A model generated the notes under the pieces. It saw only the letters and a list, made by a program, of their open reading frames with translations. It did not search any database and had not been told where the DNA came from. The position numbers were made by a program, and so were the translations under genes. 64,000 nucleotides of DNA from Candidatus Latescibacterota bacterium (GTDB taxonomy: Bacteria > Krumholzibacteriota > Krumholzibacteriia > JACNKJ01): the NCBI GenBank assembly GCA_020633725.1, contig JACKDC010000001.1:186001-250000 (forward strand), given 5' to 3'. Shown in pieces: positions 1 through 8,798 of this stretch. Every line of letters starts with the position of its first letter. The first letter of the stretch is position 1.

Positions 1-2967
1 CTGTATCGCATCAACCTCGACGAGGCCCGCGTGGTGGGCGACGGCTTCCAGGCGCCCGACTGGAGCCGCATCAACTACTTCCGCTTCTGGGTGGACGGGC
101 TGAACGCGCCCGGCCAGAACCCGGAGCGGCCGTCCAACCGGCTGGAGGTGGCGAGCATCAAGCTGGTGGGCAACCGCTGGAAGACCCACGGCATCCAGGA
201 GCTGGCCACGGGCGTCACGCTGCCGCCCACGTCGCTCAGCGCGGGGGAGGACCTGCGCGTCGAGGTGATCAACAGCAAGGACAACGCGAACTTCAGCTGG
301 CCCTTCGGCGAGCAGCTAGATCCGGACACGGGCCTGCCCGAGCGCGAGCAGGCGCTCAACGTCGTCTACGAGAACCTGCAGCCCGGCCACCAGGCGCTGA
401 TCCGCAAGGACTACCAGAGCCTCAACCTGACCGGTTACCGCACGCTGACCTTCTACGTCCATCCGGATCAGGCGTCGGCCGACCACGATGTCTTCCTGCG
501 CGCCGCCCAGGACAGCACGACCTACTACGAGTGGCGCTACCGTCCGCAGAGCCAGGGTTGGACCGAGGTGAACCTGGACCTGCAGGACTGGACCGACCTC
601 AAGCTGATCAGCGACGCCGACACGGTGCGCACGGCCGGCGAGGACGCGGTCTTCCCGGGGCGCGACTACACGCTGACGCGCATCGGCAATCCGGATCTCA
701 GCCGCATCCGCGCGTTCTTCTTCGGCATCGTCAACGACGAGGGCGCGCTGCCCCTGACCGGCGAGACCTGGGTGAACGACCTGAAGGTGAAGGAGGTCAA
801 GCGCGCCACCGGCTACGCCGGCAAGGTGACCGGCTCGGTGAACATGGCCGGCGTGCTGAACATGGGCGTCAACTACCAGGAGCAGGACGCCGAGTTCCGC
901 GGGTTGCGGGCCACCACCGGACAGGGCGCGCACACGCGCAACTGGAGCGTGAGCGCGTCGTCGGCGCTGGAGCACTTCGTCCCGCTGGGGGGCTACAAGC
1001 TGCCGATCAACGCCAGCTACGGCCGCGGCCTCAGCCTGCCCAAGTACCAGCTCAGCAGCGACGTCGAGCTCGATCGCCCGCATCAGGAAGAGCAGAAGAG
1101 CACGTCCATCAACCAGCGGGTGTCGGCCAGCCTGAGCCGCAGCCCCTCCACGCACCTGCTGGGCCGGCTGCTCTTCGACAAGATCAAGCTCTCGGGGTCC
1201 GTCACCCAGCGCCGCAGCAACACGCCGCTGCGCCTCGAGTTGCAGGAGCAGCTGGCCTACGGCGCGAGCTACGACACCCAGATCAAGGACCGGCGCCTGC
1301 CGATCTTCGGCCTCGGGCAACTGCGCTACCTGCCCGGAAGCCTGCGGCTCAAGTCCGACGTCACCCGCTCCCGCACGGAGAGCTGGAAGGCGAGCGGCCT
1401 GCGCTACACCCCGAACCCCTACATCAGCAGCGGCAAGCTGACCAACTCGGCGAATCTCAACTGGCCGCTCTTCGACTCCTTCAAGACGGACTTCGGCATC
1501 AACGACGCGCGCGACCTCGAGCACGAGGACCCCGACGCGCTGAAGCTCTTCGGCAAGTCGCTGAACATCGGCTACCAGACCAGCCAGGGCCAGACCCTGC
1601 GCATCGACTTCACGCTGCCCTACCTGCGTCGCTTCCGTCCCAAGTTCAGCTTCAACAGCAACTACAGCCAGAGCGCGCAGGCGGTGAACCTCGGCTCGAA
1701 CTCGGTGGCGGCGGGCAGCAAGAACCTGAACAACAGCAACGTGATTTCCACCACCTACAACTTCGAGGTGGGGAAGTGGTTCACGTGGATGGGCGGCGAG
1801 GGGCTCGAGGCGCTGCGCAAGGCCAAGGCGCCCGAGGAGACGCCGGGGCGCAGCGCCGGGCCGACCGGCGCGCCGCGCCACCAGCCGCAGCGCCTGCTGG
1901 TGCCGGTGGACCCCCTCCGCGGCCCCGACCCGCGCATGCGCCGGCGGAGCACGCGCCGCTTCATCGAGGACGAGCTCGAGGTCGCCGTGCCGGCCGCCGC
2001 CGCCGAGGCCGACAGCACCGAGAAGCAGGTCGACCCCATGTTCATCGTCTACAAGACCCTGGACGTGCTCAGCGGCCTCAAACCGCTCAAGGTCGACCTC
2101 AGCCGGCGGGTGAACACGCGCTTCGACAACGTCCACGGCGCGCCGACCCTGCTCTACCGCCTCGGCTTCAGCGAGGATCCCGACCTGCCGGGCACCCAGG
2201 GTGGCGTCGCGGTGGACCACAAGCGCGCCGACCTGCTGGACGAGTCGCGGGACCTCCGTCTGGCCACCGGCGTGACCGTGGCGGAGAACCTGCAGGTCAG
2301 CACGGACTTCGAATACACCCGGGGCACGCGCAAGATGACCAGCACGAGCACCGTGGACACCAATCGCAAGTGGCCGAGCCTGAGCGTGGACCTCAGCGGG
2401 GTGGAGAAGTGGCCGCTCTGGGGCGACATGCTCGAGAGCAGTTCCCTGGGCCTGGGCTACGGCCGGCAGCTGCGGGTGACGGAGAACCTGGTCCAGGGCA
2501 CCGAGAACCGGACGCAGAGCACCAACTGGACGCCGCGCTGGAGCATGAACTGGGCGAACAAGATGCAGACCCAGCTCACCGGCAGCTACGGCTCCACGGC
2601 CAGCATCGAGAACACCAGCCAGACGAAGAGCAGCAACCTGAAGGTCGACCTGTCCTGGAACTACAACCTGTCGGCGCCCAACGGGCTGGGCTTCCCGGGC
2701 CTCGGCAAGATCCGCTTTTCCAGCCGGATGGACCTGAACGCCAAGCTGGGCTACACGCGTATCCGCAACGTCCGCATCGACTCCGGCGGCTTCGAGACGC
2801 CCCTGGGCGGGTCCAAGAGCTTCACCATCAGCCCGGGCGCCAGCTACCAGTTCACCGAGAAGCTCCGCGGCTCGGCCGGCCTGACCTTCAGCCGGACCAG
2901 CGACGACATCCGCAACAACGTCCAGACCCGGGTGCGGCTGGACCTGCGGACCACCTTCGTTTTCTAG
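1..2967 (+). CDS. sprA: SprA-like outer-membrane protein, 3' part (5' end outside window)
   Basis: The frame is open from the first base, so about 988 C-terminal residues are visible and the true start lies upstream. The protein is rich in alternating aromatic and polar beta-strand segments and ends in F-V-F, as expected for an outer-membrane barrel. Segments such as NRLEVASIKLVGNRW resemble SprA, the very large (>2000 aa) outer-membrane translocon of the type IX secretion/gliding machinery of Bacteroidota, which has homologues across the FCB group. A low-complexity R/P/A-rich insert lies near residues 610-670. A PorV-like protein and a FlgD-domain exoprotein encoded further on fit a T9SS-like pathway. 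Identification is from remembered family features, not a search; another giant barrel protein is the alternative. Confidence 0.65.
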   Translation: MYRINLDEARVVGDGFQAPDWSRINYFRFWVDGLNAPGQNPERPSNRLEVASIKLVGNRWKTHGIQELATGVTLPPTSLSAGEDLRVEVINSKDNANFSWPFGEQLDPDTGLPEREQALNVVYENLQPGHQALIRKDYQSLNLTGYRTLTFYVHPDQASADHDVFLRAAQDSTTYYEWRYRPQSQGWTEVNLDLQDWTDLKLISDADTVRTAGEDAVFPGRDYTLTRIGNPDLSRIRAFFFGIVNDEGALPLTGETWVNDLKVKEVKRATGYAGKVTGSVNMAGVLNMGVNYQEQDAEFRGLRATTGQGAHTRNWSVSASSALEHFVPLGGYKLPINASYGRGLSLPKYQLSSDVELDRPHQEEQKSTSINQRVSASLSRSPSTHLLGRLLFDKIKLSGSVTQRRSNTPLRLELQEQLAYGASYDTQIKDRRLPIFGLGQLRYLPGSLRLKSDVTRSRTESWKASGLRYTPNPYISSGKLTNSANLNWPLFDSFKTDFGINDARDLEHEDPDALKLFGKSLNIGYQTSQGQTLRIDFTLPYLRRFRPKFSFNSNYSQSAQAVNLGSNSVAAGSKNLNNSNVISTTYNFEVGKWFTWMGGEGLEALRKAKAPEETPGRSAGPTGAPRHQPQRLLVPVDPLRGPDPRMRRRSTRRFIEDELEVAVPAAAAEADSTEKQVDPMFIVYKTLDVLSGLKPLKVDLSRRVNTRFDNVHGAPTLLYRLGFSEDPDLPGTQGGVAVDHKRADLLDESRDLRLATGVTVAENLQVSTDFEYTRGTRKMTSTSTVDTNRKWPSLSVDLSGVEKWPLWGDMLESSSLGLGYGRQLRVTENLVQGTENRTQSTNWTPRWSMNWANKMQTQLTGSYGSTASIENTSQTKSSNLKVDLSWNYNLSAPNGLGFPGLGKIRFSSRMDLNAKLGYTRIRNVRIDSGGFETPLGGSKSFTISPGASYQFTEKLRGSAGLTFSRTSDDIRNNVQTRVRLDLRTTFVF

Positions 2968-2986
2968 GGTCCTGGCAAATAACCCC

Positions 2987-3015
2987 TTGCGGCACCGCGC
3001 CATCCGTACTAAGGT
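2987..3015 (+). promoter_or_regulatory. weak promoter candidate for the rimP-nusA-infB operon
   Basis: TTGCGG (2987-2992) and TAAGGT (3010-3015) are 17 nt apart in the 110-nt gap between the sprA-like gene and rimP. The -10 is poor, so this is only a candidate. The gap shows no clear terminator. Confidence 0.3.
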
Positions 3016-3077
3016 ATCGGGGCAAGTGGGTGATTGTGCCCACTTTTTTCTTTCTACTCTCCCTGGAAGGCATCCGC

Positions 3078-3548
3078 ATGCGCGAGGACCTGGAGAGTCT
3101 CCTGACGGAGGAGATCCGCCAGGAAGGGCTGGAGCTCTACAGCTGGCAGCTGCGTCCGGCCGGCAAGCGCCGCCTCCTGCAGGTCTTCATCCATGGCGAG
3201 CAGGGGGTGAACCTGGACGACTGCGCCCGGGTGAGCCGACGGGTGGGCGCCGCGCTGGAGGCGGCCGAGGCCGTGGAGGGCAGTTACGTCCTCGAGGTTT
3301 CATCACCCGGGGTGGACCGGCCGCTGCTCACGCCGCGGCACTTCGCGATGGCGCTGGGCGAGCGCGTCCGGATCACGCGGGCGGACCACGATCCCGCGTC
3401 GGGCGAGAACCCGACGCTGGAGGGCCGGCTCAGCGACGTCGGCGACGACGCGATCCGGCTGGAGTGGGAGGGCGGCGAGGTCACGCTGCCCTGGAGCGCC
3501 ATCGGCAAGGCGCGTGTCCTGGCCACGTTGAGCACGCGGCGGGACTGA
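3078..3548 (+). CDS. rimP: ribosome maturation factor RimP
   Basis: The 156-aa product is normal length for RimP, which binds the 30S subunit during late assembly. The N-terminal alpha/beta domain spans about residues 1-82 and carries the family hallmark VSSPGVDRPL (about 74-83). A C-terminal Sm-like barrel follows (about 85-150). The ATG at 3078 has GGAAGG at 3065-3070. Longer upstream starts in this frame run inside the sprA-like gene and were rejected. It opens the rimP-nusA-infB cluster, the standard bacterial arrangement, with nusA 25 nt downstream. Confidence 0.93.
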   Translation: MREDLESLLTEEIRQEGLELYSWQLRPAGKRRLLQVFIHGEQGVNLDDCARVSRRVGAALEAAEAVEGSYVLEVSSPGVDRPLLTPRHFAMALGERVRITRADHDPASGENPTLEGRLSDVGDDAIRLEWEGGEVTLPWSAIGKARVLATLSTRRD

Positions 3549-3573
3549 ACGGGACGTCGACGGAGGAACTACG

Positions 3574-5085
3574 ATGAGCGAAGGCTTCTTCGAAGCCCTG
3601 CAGCAGATCACTCGCGAGCGCAAGGTCGATCGCGAGGTGCTGATCGAGACGCTGGCCATGGGCCTGCGCTCGGCCGTGCGGCGCAAGCACGGCTCCGAGG
3701 CCAACGTGGACGTCACCATCGATCCCCAGGGGGCCATCGAGATCCACCTCGTGATGCAGGTCGTCACCGAGGACGACCTGGAGAACGAGGACCAGCAGCT
3801 CACGGTGGAGGAGGCGCGCGAGTACATCGACGATCCCGAAGTGGGGGACATGATCCGCATTCCCCTGGACGTCAAGGAATTCGGCCGCAACGCGATCCTC
3901 ACCGCGAAGCAGGTGCTGGTGCAGGGCGTCCGCGAGGCCGAGCGCGAGCGCATCTTCAACGAGTACAGCAAGCGCGTGGGCGAGATCGTCAGCGGCACGG
4001 TGCAGCAGGTGGACCGCGGGAACATCCTGCTCAACCTGGGGCGCGCCGAGGCGTTGCTGCCCTACCGCGAGCAGATCCGCCGCGAGCGCTGGCATCAGGG
4101 CGAGACGGTCAAGGGCCTGGTGCTCGAGGTCCAGCGCGAATCGCGCGGACCCCAGGTGATCCTGAGCCGCACGCATCCCGACCTGCTGCTGCGCCTCTTC
4201 GAGCAGGAGATCCCCGAGGTCTACGAGGGCCTGGTGGAGATCAAGGCCATCGCCCGGGAGCCGGGCTGGCGCTCGAAGGTGGCCGTCTACAGCAAGGACG
4301 ACCGCGTCGACGCCGTGGGCGCCTGCGTGGGCATGAAGGGCGCGCGCGTCATGGCCATCGTCAAGGAGCTGAGCGGCGAGCGCATCGACATCGTGCCCTG
4401 GGACAACGACGTGCACAACTTCGTGTCGCGCGCGCTGTCGCCGGCCATGGTCTCGTCCATCCGCGTGGTGGACTGGGACGCCCGCGCGCTGGAAGTCATC
4501 GTGGCCGAGGACCAGCTCTCGCTCGCCATCGGCAAGGAGGGGCAGAACGTCCGCCTGGCCGCGAAGCTGACGGGCTGGCGCATCGACCTCGTCACCAGCG
4601 AGCTGCTGAAGCTGCGCGATGAGGCCATGGAGCACGTGACCATGGCCGTGGGCGATCTGGAGGGCATCACGCCGCGCCTGGCCGAGGCCCTGGCCAGCGC
4701 CGGCTACGACAGCCTGGAGGCCCTCGCGGCCGCCGCGCCCGAGCAGCTCGCGAAGATCGAGGGCATCGGCGACAAGACCGCCGAGAAGATCCTCGAGCGC
4801 GCGGACGCCGGCCTCATGGATCTGGAGAACGCGCGGGACGACTACGTGGATCGCCGTCGTCGGGAACTGGAGGAGGAGCGGCGCCAGGCCGAGCCCTTCT
4901 TCGACGAGTCCAAGTTCGATCACGACGAGGACGACGAGGACGAGGCGGACGGCGCCCCCGCGGCCGACGCGGGTCCCGCGACCAACCCCTTCGAACCGAA
5001 GGCGGAGGCCGCGGACGAGGAGCCCGACGCGGATCCCGCCCCCAGCACGGTGGAGGCGGGCGACGACGGGGAACGTCCCGCCTGA
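3574..5085 (+). CDS. nusA: transcription termination/antitermination factor NusA
   Basis: NusA binds RNA polymerase and nascent RNA and modulates pausing, termination and antitermination. The 503-aa protein shows the N-terminal RNAP-binding domain (about 1-125), an S1 domain (about 135-200), two KH domains (about 230-345, including VGACVGMKGARV and LAIGKEGQNVRLA) and helix-hairpin-helix repeats (about 355-415, EGIGDKTAEKIL). It ends in an unusual D/E-rich tail of about 70 residues. GGAGG stands just upstream of the ATG. One nucleotide separates its TGA from the next ATG, so translation of the two genes is probably coupled. Confidence 0.96.
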   Translation: MSEGFFEALQQITRERKVDREVLIETLAMGLRSAVRRKHGSEANVDVTIDPQGAIEIHLVMQVVTEDDLENEDQQLTVEEAREYIDDPEVGDMIRIPLDVKEFGRNAILTAKQVLVQGVREAERERIFNEYSKRVGEIVSGTVQQVDRGNILLNLGRAEALLPYREQIRRERWHQGETVKGLVLEVQRESRGPQVILSRTHPDLLLRLFEQEIPEVYEGLVEIKAIAREPGWRSKVAVYSKDDRVDAVGACVGMKGARVMAIVKELSGERIDIVPWDNDVHNFVSRALSPAMVSSIRVVDWDARALEVIVAEDQLSLAIGKEGQNVRLAAKLTGWRIDLVTSELLKLRDEAMEHVTMAVGDLEGITPRLAEALASAGYDSLEALAAAAPEQLAKIEGIGDKTAEKILERADAGLMDLENARDDYVDRRRRELEEERRQAEPFFDESKFDHDEDDEDEADGAPAADAGPATNPFEPKAEAADEEPDADPAPSTVEAGDDGERPA

Positions 5086-5086
5086 G

Positions 5087-5422
5087 ATGGCCGGGGACGC
5101 CACGCTCGAATCGCTGCTGCCCTACTTGCATCTGGCGCGGCGGGCGGGCAGTGTGGCGCTGGGCTACCGGGCGGTGAAGCAGTCTCTCGCGCAGGGGCGC
5201 TGCGTCCTGATCCTCAGGGCGCGCGACGCGGGCGAGTCGCTGCGCAGGCTGGCGGTGGGACAAACGCCGCTGGTCGAACTGGCCGATCGGGAGGCGCTGG
5301 GCGCCTGGATCGGCCGGCGTGAACTGGCCATCCTGGGGATAACCGACCCCGGGCTGGCCGCGGGGATGCTGGCGCGCCTGGGTGAAGGCGGCGCTGCGGA
5401 CCCCGGGGCCTTACGGAGGTAA
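5087..5422 (+). CDS. L7Ae/L30e-like RNA-binding protein (YlxQ type)
   Basis: This small 111-aa protein sits between nusA and infB, where many bacteria encode an L7Ae-family protein (YlxQ in Bacillus). The opening, LLPYLHLARRAGSVALGYRAVKQSL, has the L7Ae pattern of a helix with RRAG followed by G and VxxAL-like positions, and the length fits a single L7Ae/L30e fold. A kink-turn RNA-binding role is inferred from the family. YlxR, which usually precedes it, is absent: its ATG lies 1 nt after the nusA stop. Its TAA overlaps the spacer before infB. Confidence 0.7.
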   Translation: MAGDATLESLLPYLHLARRAGSVALGYRAVKQSLAQGRCVLILRARDAGESLRRLAVGQTPLVELADREALGAWIGRRELAILGITDPGLAAGMLARLGEGGAADPGALRR

Positions 5423-5424
5423 AG

Positions 5425-8103
5425 TTGGCGAAGCGAATCTATCAGGTCGCGAAATCCCTCGGCGTGAAGGGCGTGGAGCTGGTCCACTATCTTCGCGACC
5501 AGGGCTTCGACGTGGCCAGCCACATGTCGCAGGTCAGCGCGGAGATGCAGGAGTCCATCGACAAGCGCTTCGCGCCCGCCGGGGACAGCTCCGAGAAGCC
5601 CGCCGCCAAGAAGGCCGTGAAGAAGGTCGCCAAGAAGGCCACCAAGAAGGCGACGGTCAAGAAGGCGACGAAGAAGGCGGCCGCCACGGCCGACGCGTCG
5701 ACCGAGGCCGCTCCCGTTCCCGCCGCACCCGAGGCGCCCACCGCCCCGGCGGCCCCCGCGCCCGCCGGTGAGGAAAAGGCCGTGACCCCGGCGCCGGCGG
5801 CCCCGGAGCCGGCCGCGCCCAAGGCCGTTCCGCCGCGTCCGAGCGAGCGGAAGAGCGGCGTCCAGGTGGTCAAGCGCGCCGAGCAGGAGGCCGCCGCCGC
5901 CCGCGCGGCCGAGGAAAAGGCCGCGAAGCCCGAGCCGGAGCCCGAGCCGCAGCCGGAGGAGAAGCCGCGGGTCATCCGCTATGCGCCCGGCATGGAGCCC
6001 GGCGCCCCCGCGCGCGACGAGCTGCTCCGCAACCGCGGCGCGCGCAGTCCCGGTCGTGACTTCAGCAGCGCCGGTGCCGGGGGCGCGCCGGGCGCGCGTC
6101 GTCCCGGCGGCGCGGTCCGGCCCTCGCCGCCGCGTGGCGCCGCGGGCGGGCCGCCGCCTCCCGCGGGCGATGCGACGGCCGCGCGCGGCCGCAAGCGCCG
6201 CAAGAAGAAGAGCGACCGCGACGAGCAGGAGATCCGCAAGAGCGTCCGCCAGGCCATGGCCACCATCGAAGGCCGCGGCGGGCGCAAGCAGCGGCGCCGG
6301 GGGACCGGCGGCGCGCCGATCCTCACCGCCGAGGAGCGGACGGCCGTGCAGGAGACCCGGCTGCGCATCCTGCCCCTGTCGACGCTCTCCGAGCTGGCCA
6401 ACGCCATGAAGGTGCCCCAGAACGAGGTGATCGCCACCTGCCTCAAGAACGGGCTGATGGTGACCATCAACCAGCGTCTGGAGCGCGAGGACATCGAGCT
6501 CATCGCCAGCGAGTACGAGTTCGACGTCGAGTTCATCAGCGAGTTCAGCGAGATCGGCGAGCCGGAGCCGGTGGAGTTCGCGCCCGAGGACCTGGCGCCC
6601 CGCGCCCCGGTCGTCACGGTGATGGGTCACGTCGACCACGGCAAGACCAAGCTCCTGGACTACATCCGCCAGGCCAAGGTGGCCGAGGGCGAGGCGGGCG
6701 CCATCACGCAGCACATCGGCGCCTACTCGGTGGAGCTGCCGAACGGCAGGATCACCTTCCTGGACACGCCGGGCCACGCGGCCTTCACGGCCATGCGCGC
6801 GCGCGGCACGTCGGTGACGGACCTCGTCATCCTGGTGGTGGCCGCCGACGACGGCGTCATGCCGCAGACGGTGGAGGCCATCGACCACGCGAAGGCGGGC
6901 AAGGTGCCGCTCATCGTGGCCATCAACAAGATCGACCTGCCGGCGGCCAACCCCGACCGGGTCAAGCAGGAGCTGCTGCAGCACGGCGTCACCGTGGAGG
7001 ACTTCGGCGGCGACACCGTGACCGTGCCCATCTCGGCCAAGTTCGGCGACGGCGTGGAGAACCTGCTCGAGATGGTGCTCACGCAGGCCGAGCTGCTGGA
7101 GCTCAAGGGCGCCCCCGAGGCGCCGGTGAAGGGCATCGTGATCGAGGCGCGCAAGGACCCGGGCCGCGGCGTCGTGTTCACGGTCCTCGTGCAGCAGGGA
7201 ACGCTGCGAGTGGGGACGCCCTTCGACGTGGGCCTCCACTACGGCACCGTGCGCGCCATGATCAACGAGTGGGGCGACCGCATCGACGAGGCCGGGCCCG
7301 CGACTCCGGTGGAGATCCTGGGCGCGAGCGACGTGCCCGAGGCGGGCGACGTCTTCGCCGAGGCCGAATCGGAGGTCAAGGCCCGCGAGGTCTCCGTCAA
7401 GCGCCAGCAGCTCCGCCGCGAGCAGGAGCTGCGCTACCAGCGCCGCATGACCCTGGACGACCTCTACAGCCAGATCAGCCAGGGCGAGGTGCAGGAGCTG
7501 AACCTGGTGCTCAAGGGCGACGTCGCCGGCTCCGTGGAGGCCATGGCCGACAACTTCCAGAAGCTGTCCACCGACGAGGTGAAGGTCAACATCATCCACA
7601 AGTCGGTGGGTACGGTGACCGAGAGCGACGTGCTGCTGGCCGCGGCCTCGAGCGCCATCATCATCGGCTTCCACGTGCGGCCGCAGGTCTCGGTGCGCGA
7701 GCTGGCCAAGCGCGAGCAGGTGGAGATCCGCACCTACGACATCATCTACGAGGCGGTGGACGAGATCAAGCAGGCCATGGGCGGCCTGCTGCGTCCGGAG
7801 ATCAAGGAGACCGTCACCGGCACGGCGGCCGTGCGCATGGTCTTCCGCGTGCCGCGCATCGGCGCGGTGGCCGGCTGCTACGTGACCGACGGCGTCATCG
7901 AGCGCAGCTCGACGATCCGCGTCCTGCGCGACGGCGTGGTGATCGGCAATCGGCGCATCTCGAGCCTGAAGCGCTTCAAGGACGACGTGGGCAAGGTGGA
8001 GTCCGGCTACGAGTGCGGCATCGGCCTGGTGGACTTCCAGGACGTCAAGGAGGGCGACACCTTCGAGGCGTTCACCACCGAGGAGATCGCCCGCACCCTG
8101 TAG
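5425..8103 (+). CDS. infB: translation initiation factor IF-2
   Basis: IF-2 is the GTPase that positions initiator tRNA on the 30S subunit. The 892-aa product begins with an IF2_N-type module (about 1-50), then a K/A-rich stretch of KKA and KKAT repeats (about 53-90) and a long A/P/E/R-rich linker. A second IF2_N segment (about 310-380) precedes the GTPase domain, with G1 GHVDHGKT (about 400), G3 DTPGH (about 447) and G4 NKID (about 501), and domains II-IV follow. The start is TTG at 5425 behind GGAGGT (5415-5420), giving MAKRIYQVAKSLGVKG, a typical IF-2 N-terminus. Confidence 0.97.
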   Translation: MAKRIYQVAKSLGVKGVELVHYLRDQGFDVASHMSQVSAEMQESIDKRFAPAGDSSEKPAAKKAVKKVAKKATKKATVKKATKKAAATADASTEAAPVPAAPEAPTAPAAPAPAGEEKAVTPAPAAPEPAAPKAVPPRPSERKSGVQVVKRAEQEAAAARAAEEKAAKPEPEPEPQPEEKPRVIRYAPGMEPGAPARDELLRNRGARSPGRDFSSAGAGGAPGARRPGGAVRPSPPRGAAGGPPPPAGDATAARGRKRRKKKSDRDEQEIRKSVRQAMATIEGRGGRKQRRRGTGGAPILTAEERTAVQETRLRILPLSTLSELANAMKVPQNEVIATCLKNGLMVTINQRLEREDIELIASEYEFDVEFISEFSEIGEPEPVEFAPEDLAPRAPVVTVMGHVDHGKTKLLDYIRQAKVAEGEAGAITQHIGAYSVELPNGRITFLDTPGHAAFTAMRARGTSVTDLVILVVAADDGVMPQTVEAIDHAKAGKVPLIVAINKIDLPAANPDRVKQELLQHGVTVEDFGGDTVTVPISAKFGDGVENLLEMVLTQAELLELKGAPEAPVKGIVIEARKDPGRGVVFTVLVQQGTLRVGTPFDVGLHYGTVRAMINEWGDRIDEAGPATPVEILGASDVPEAGDVFAEAESEVKAREVSVKRQQLRREQELRYQRRMTLDDLYSQISQGEVQELNLVLKGDVAGSVEAMADNFQKLSTDEVKVNIIHKSVGTVTESDVLLAAASSAIIIGFHVRPQVSVRELAKREQVEIRTYDIIYEAVDEIKQAMGGLLRPEIKETVTGTAAVRMVFRVPRIGAVAGCYVTDGVIERSSTIRVLRDGVVIGNRRISSLKRFKDDVGKVESGYECGIGLVDFQDVKEGDTFEAFTTEEIARTL

Positions 8104-8127
8104 CGAGCCCGACGGGAGAGGCCGGAC

Positions 8128-8409
8128 GTGCGCGTGCTGGTGCTCACGCTGGAGCTGGGCATCCCCGGTTGCCGGAGTCTCAAGGCCCGGCGCGCCGTGC
8201 TCGAGCGCCTCAAGGCGCGCCTGCGCCGGGATCTCAATCTCTCCGTGAGCGAGGTGGAGCCGACCGGCATCCACGACCGCGCGCGACTGGGCGTGGCGGC
8301 GGTGGTGGCGAGCCGGGCCCAGGGCGACGCCCAGCTGGAGAAGGTGCTGGCCATCCTCGAGCGGGAGCCCCGCGTCGTGCTGCTCGAGGAGGAGAAGGAG
8401 TACTGGTGA
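8128..8409 (+). CDS. DUF503 family protein (YlxP-like)
   Basis: This 93-aa protein matches DUF503/YlxP in size, start (MRVLVLTLELGIPGCRSLKA, where SLK is characteristic) and the internal ARLGVAAVV strand. It is encoded between infB and rbfA exactly as ylxP is in Firmicutes. The molecular function is not established; a role in ribosome maturation is inferred only from its neighbours. The GTG start at 8128 follows GGGAGAG. Its TGA overlaps the GTG of rbfA (GTGA), indicating translational coupling. Confidence 0.8.
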   Translation: MRVLVLTLELGIPGCRSLKARRAVLERLKARLRRDLNLSVSEVEPTGIHDRARLGVAAVVASRAQGDAQLEKVLAILEREPRVVLLEEEKEYW

Positions 8410-8798
8410 GCGATCACAGCAAGGGCCGGCTCGAAAACCACATCCTCGAGGTGCTCACCGATCTCTTCGCCCGGGAGCTGCGCGACCCGCGGGTGGAGGA
8501 CGTGGTGATCACGGCCGTCGAGCTCAACGACGACTACAGCGTGGCCAAGGTCTTCGTCATGGGCGGCGGCGAGACCGCCCTGCGCGGCCTGCGCAAGGCG
8601 GGCGGGTTCCTCCGCGGCGCCGTGGGGCGCACCCTCAAGATGCGCACCGCGCCCGAGCTGCGCTTCCGCGCCGACGAGAGCCTCGAACGCTACAATCGCG
8701 TGGAGGAGCTGCTGGACGAGGCCCCGCCCGTGGACGCGGCCGACGCGACGCCCTCGCCCTCCCCGCCAGCGGCGCCCGGGACCGAGGAGGAGGCGTGA
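8406..8798 (+). CDS. rbfA: 30S ribosome-binding factor RbfA
   Basis: RbfA is a cold-shock KH-fold protein needed for late 16S rRNA maturation. The 130-aa protein has the family pattern: RLENHILEVLTDLFARELRDPR at the N-terminus, then VITAVELNDDYSVAKVFV, then a helix ending in LKMRTAPELRFRADES. A P/A-rich tail of about 25 residues follows. The GTG start at 8406 overlaps the preceding stop by GTGA, and its own TGA overlaps the GTG of truB in the same way. Longer upstream starts in this frame lie in infB and were rejected. Confidence 0.93.
   Translation: MSDHSKGRLENHILEVLTDLFARELRDPRVEDVVITAVELNDDYSVAKVFVMGGGETALRGLRKAGGFLRGAVGRTLKMRTAPELRFRADESLERYNRVEELLDEAPPVDAADATPSPSPPAAPGTEEEA

Noticed and set aside
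316..3003. Long minus-strand open frame (895 aa) opposite the sprA-like gene
   Set aside because: Composition is the repetitive R/V/A/L/G pattern produced by GC-rich antisense frames, with no family features; the plus strand has a clear protein.
531..3077. Upstream extension of rimP to position 531
   Set aside because: It runs through the sprA-like gene in another frame; ATG 3078 has a ribosome site and fits family length.
5164..8274. 1036-aa minus-strand open frame over infB
   Set aside because: Antisense shadow of a high-GC gene; infB is unambiguous.
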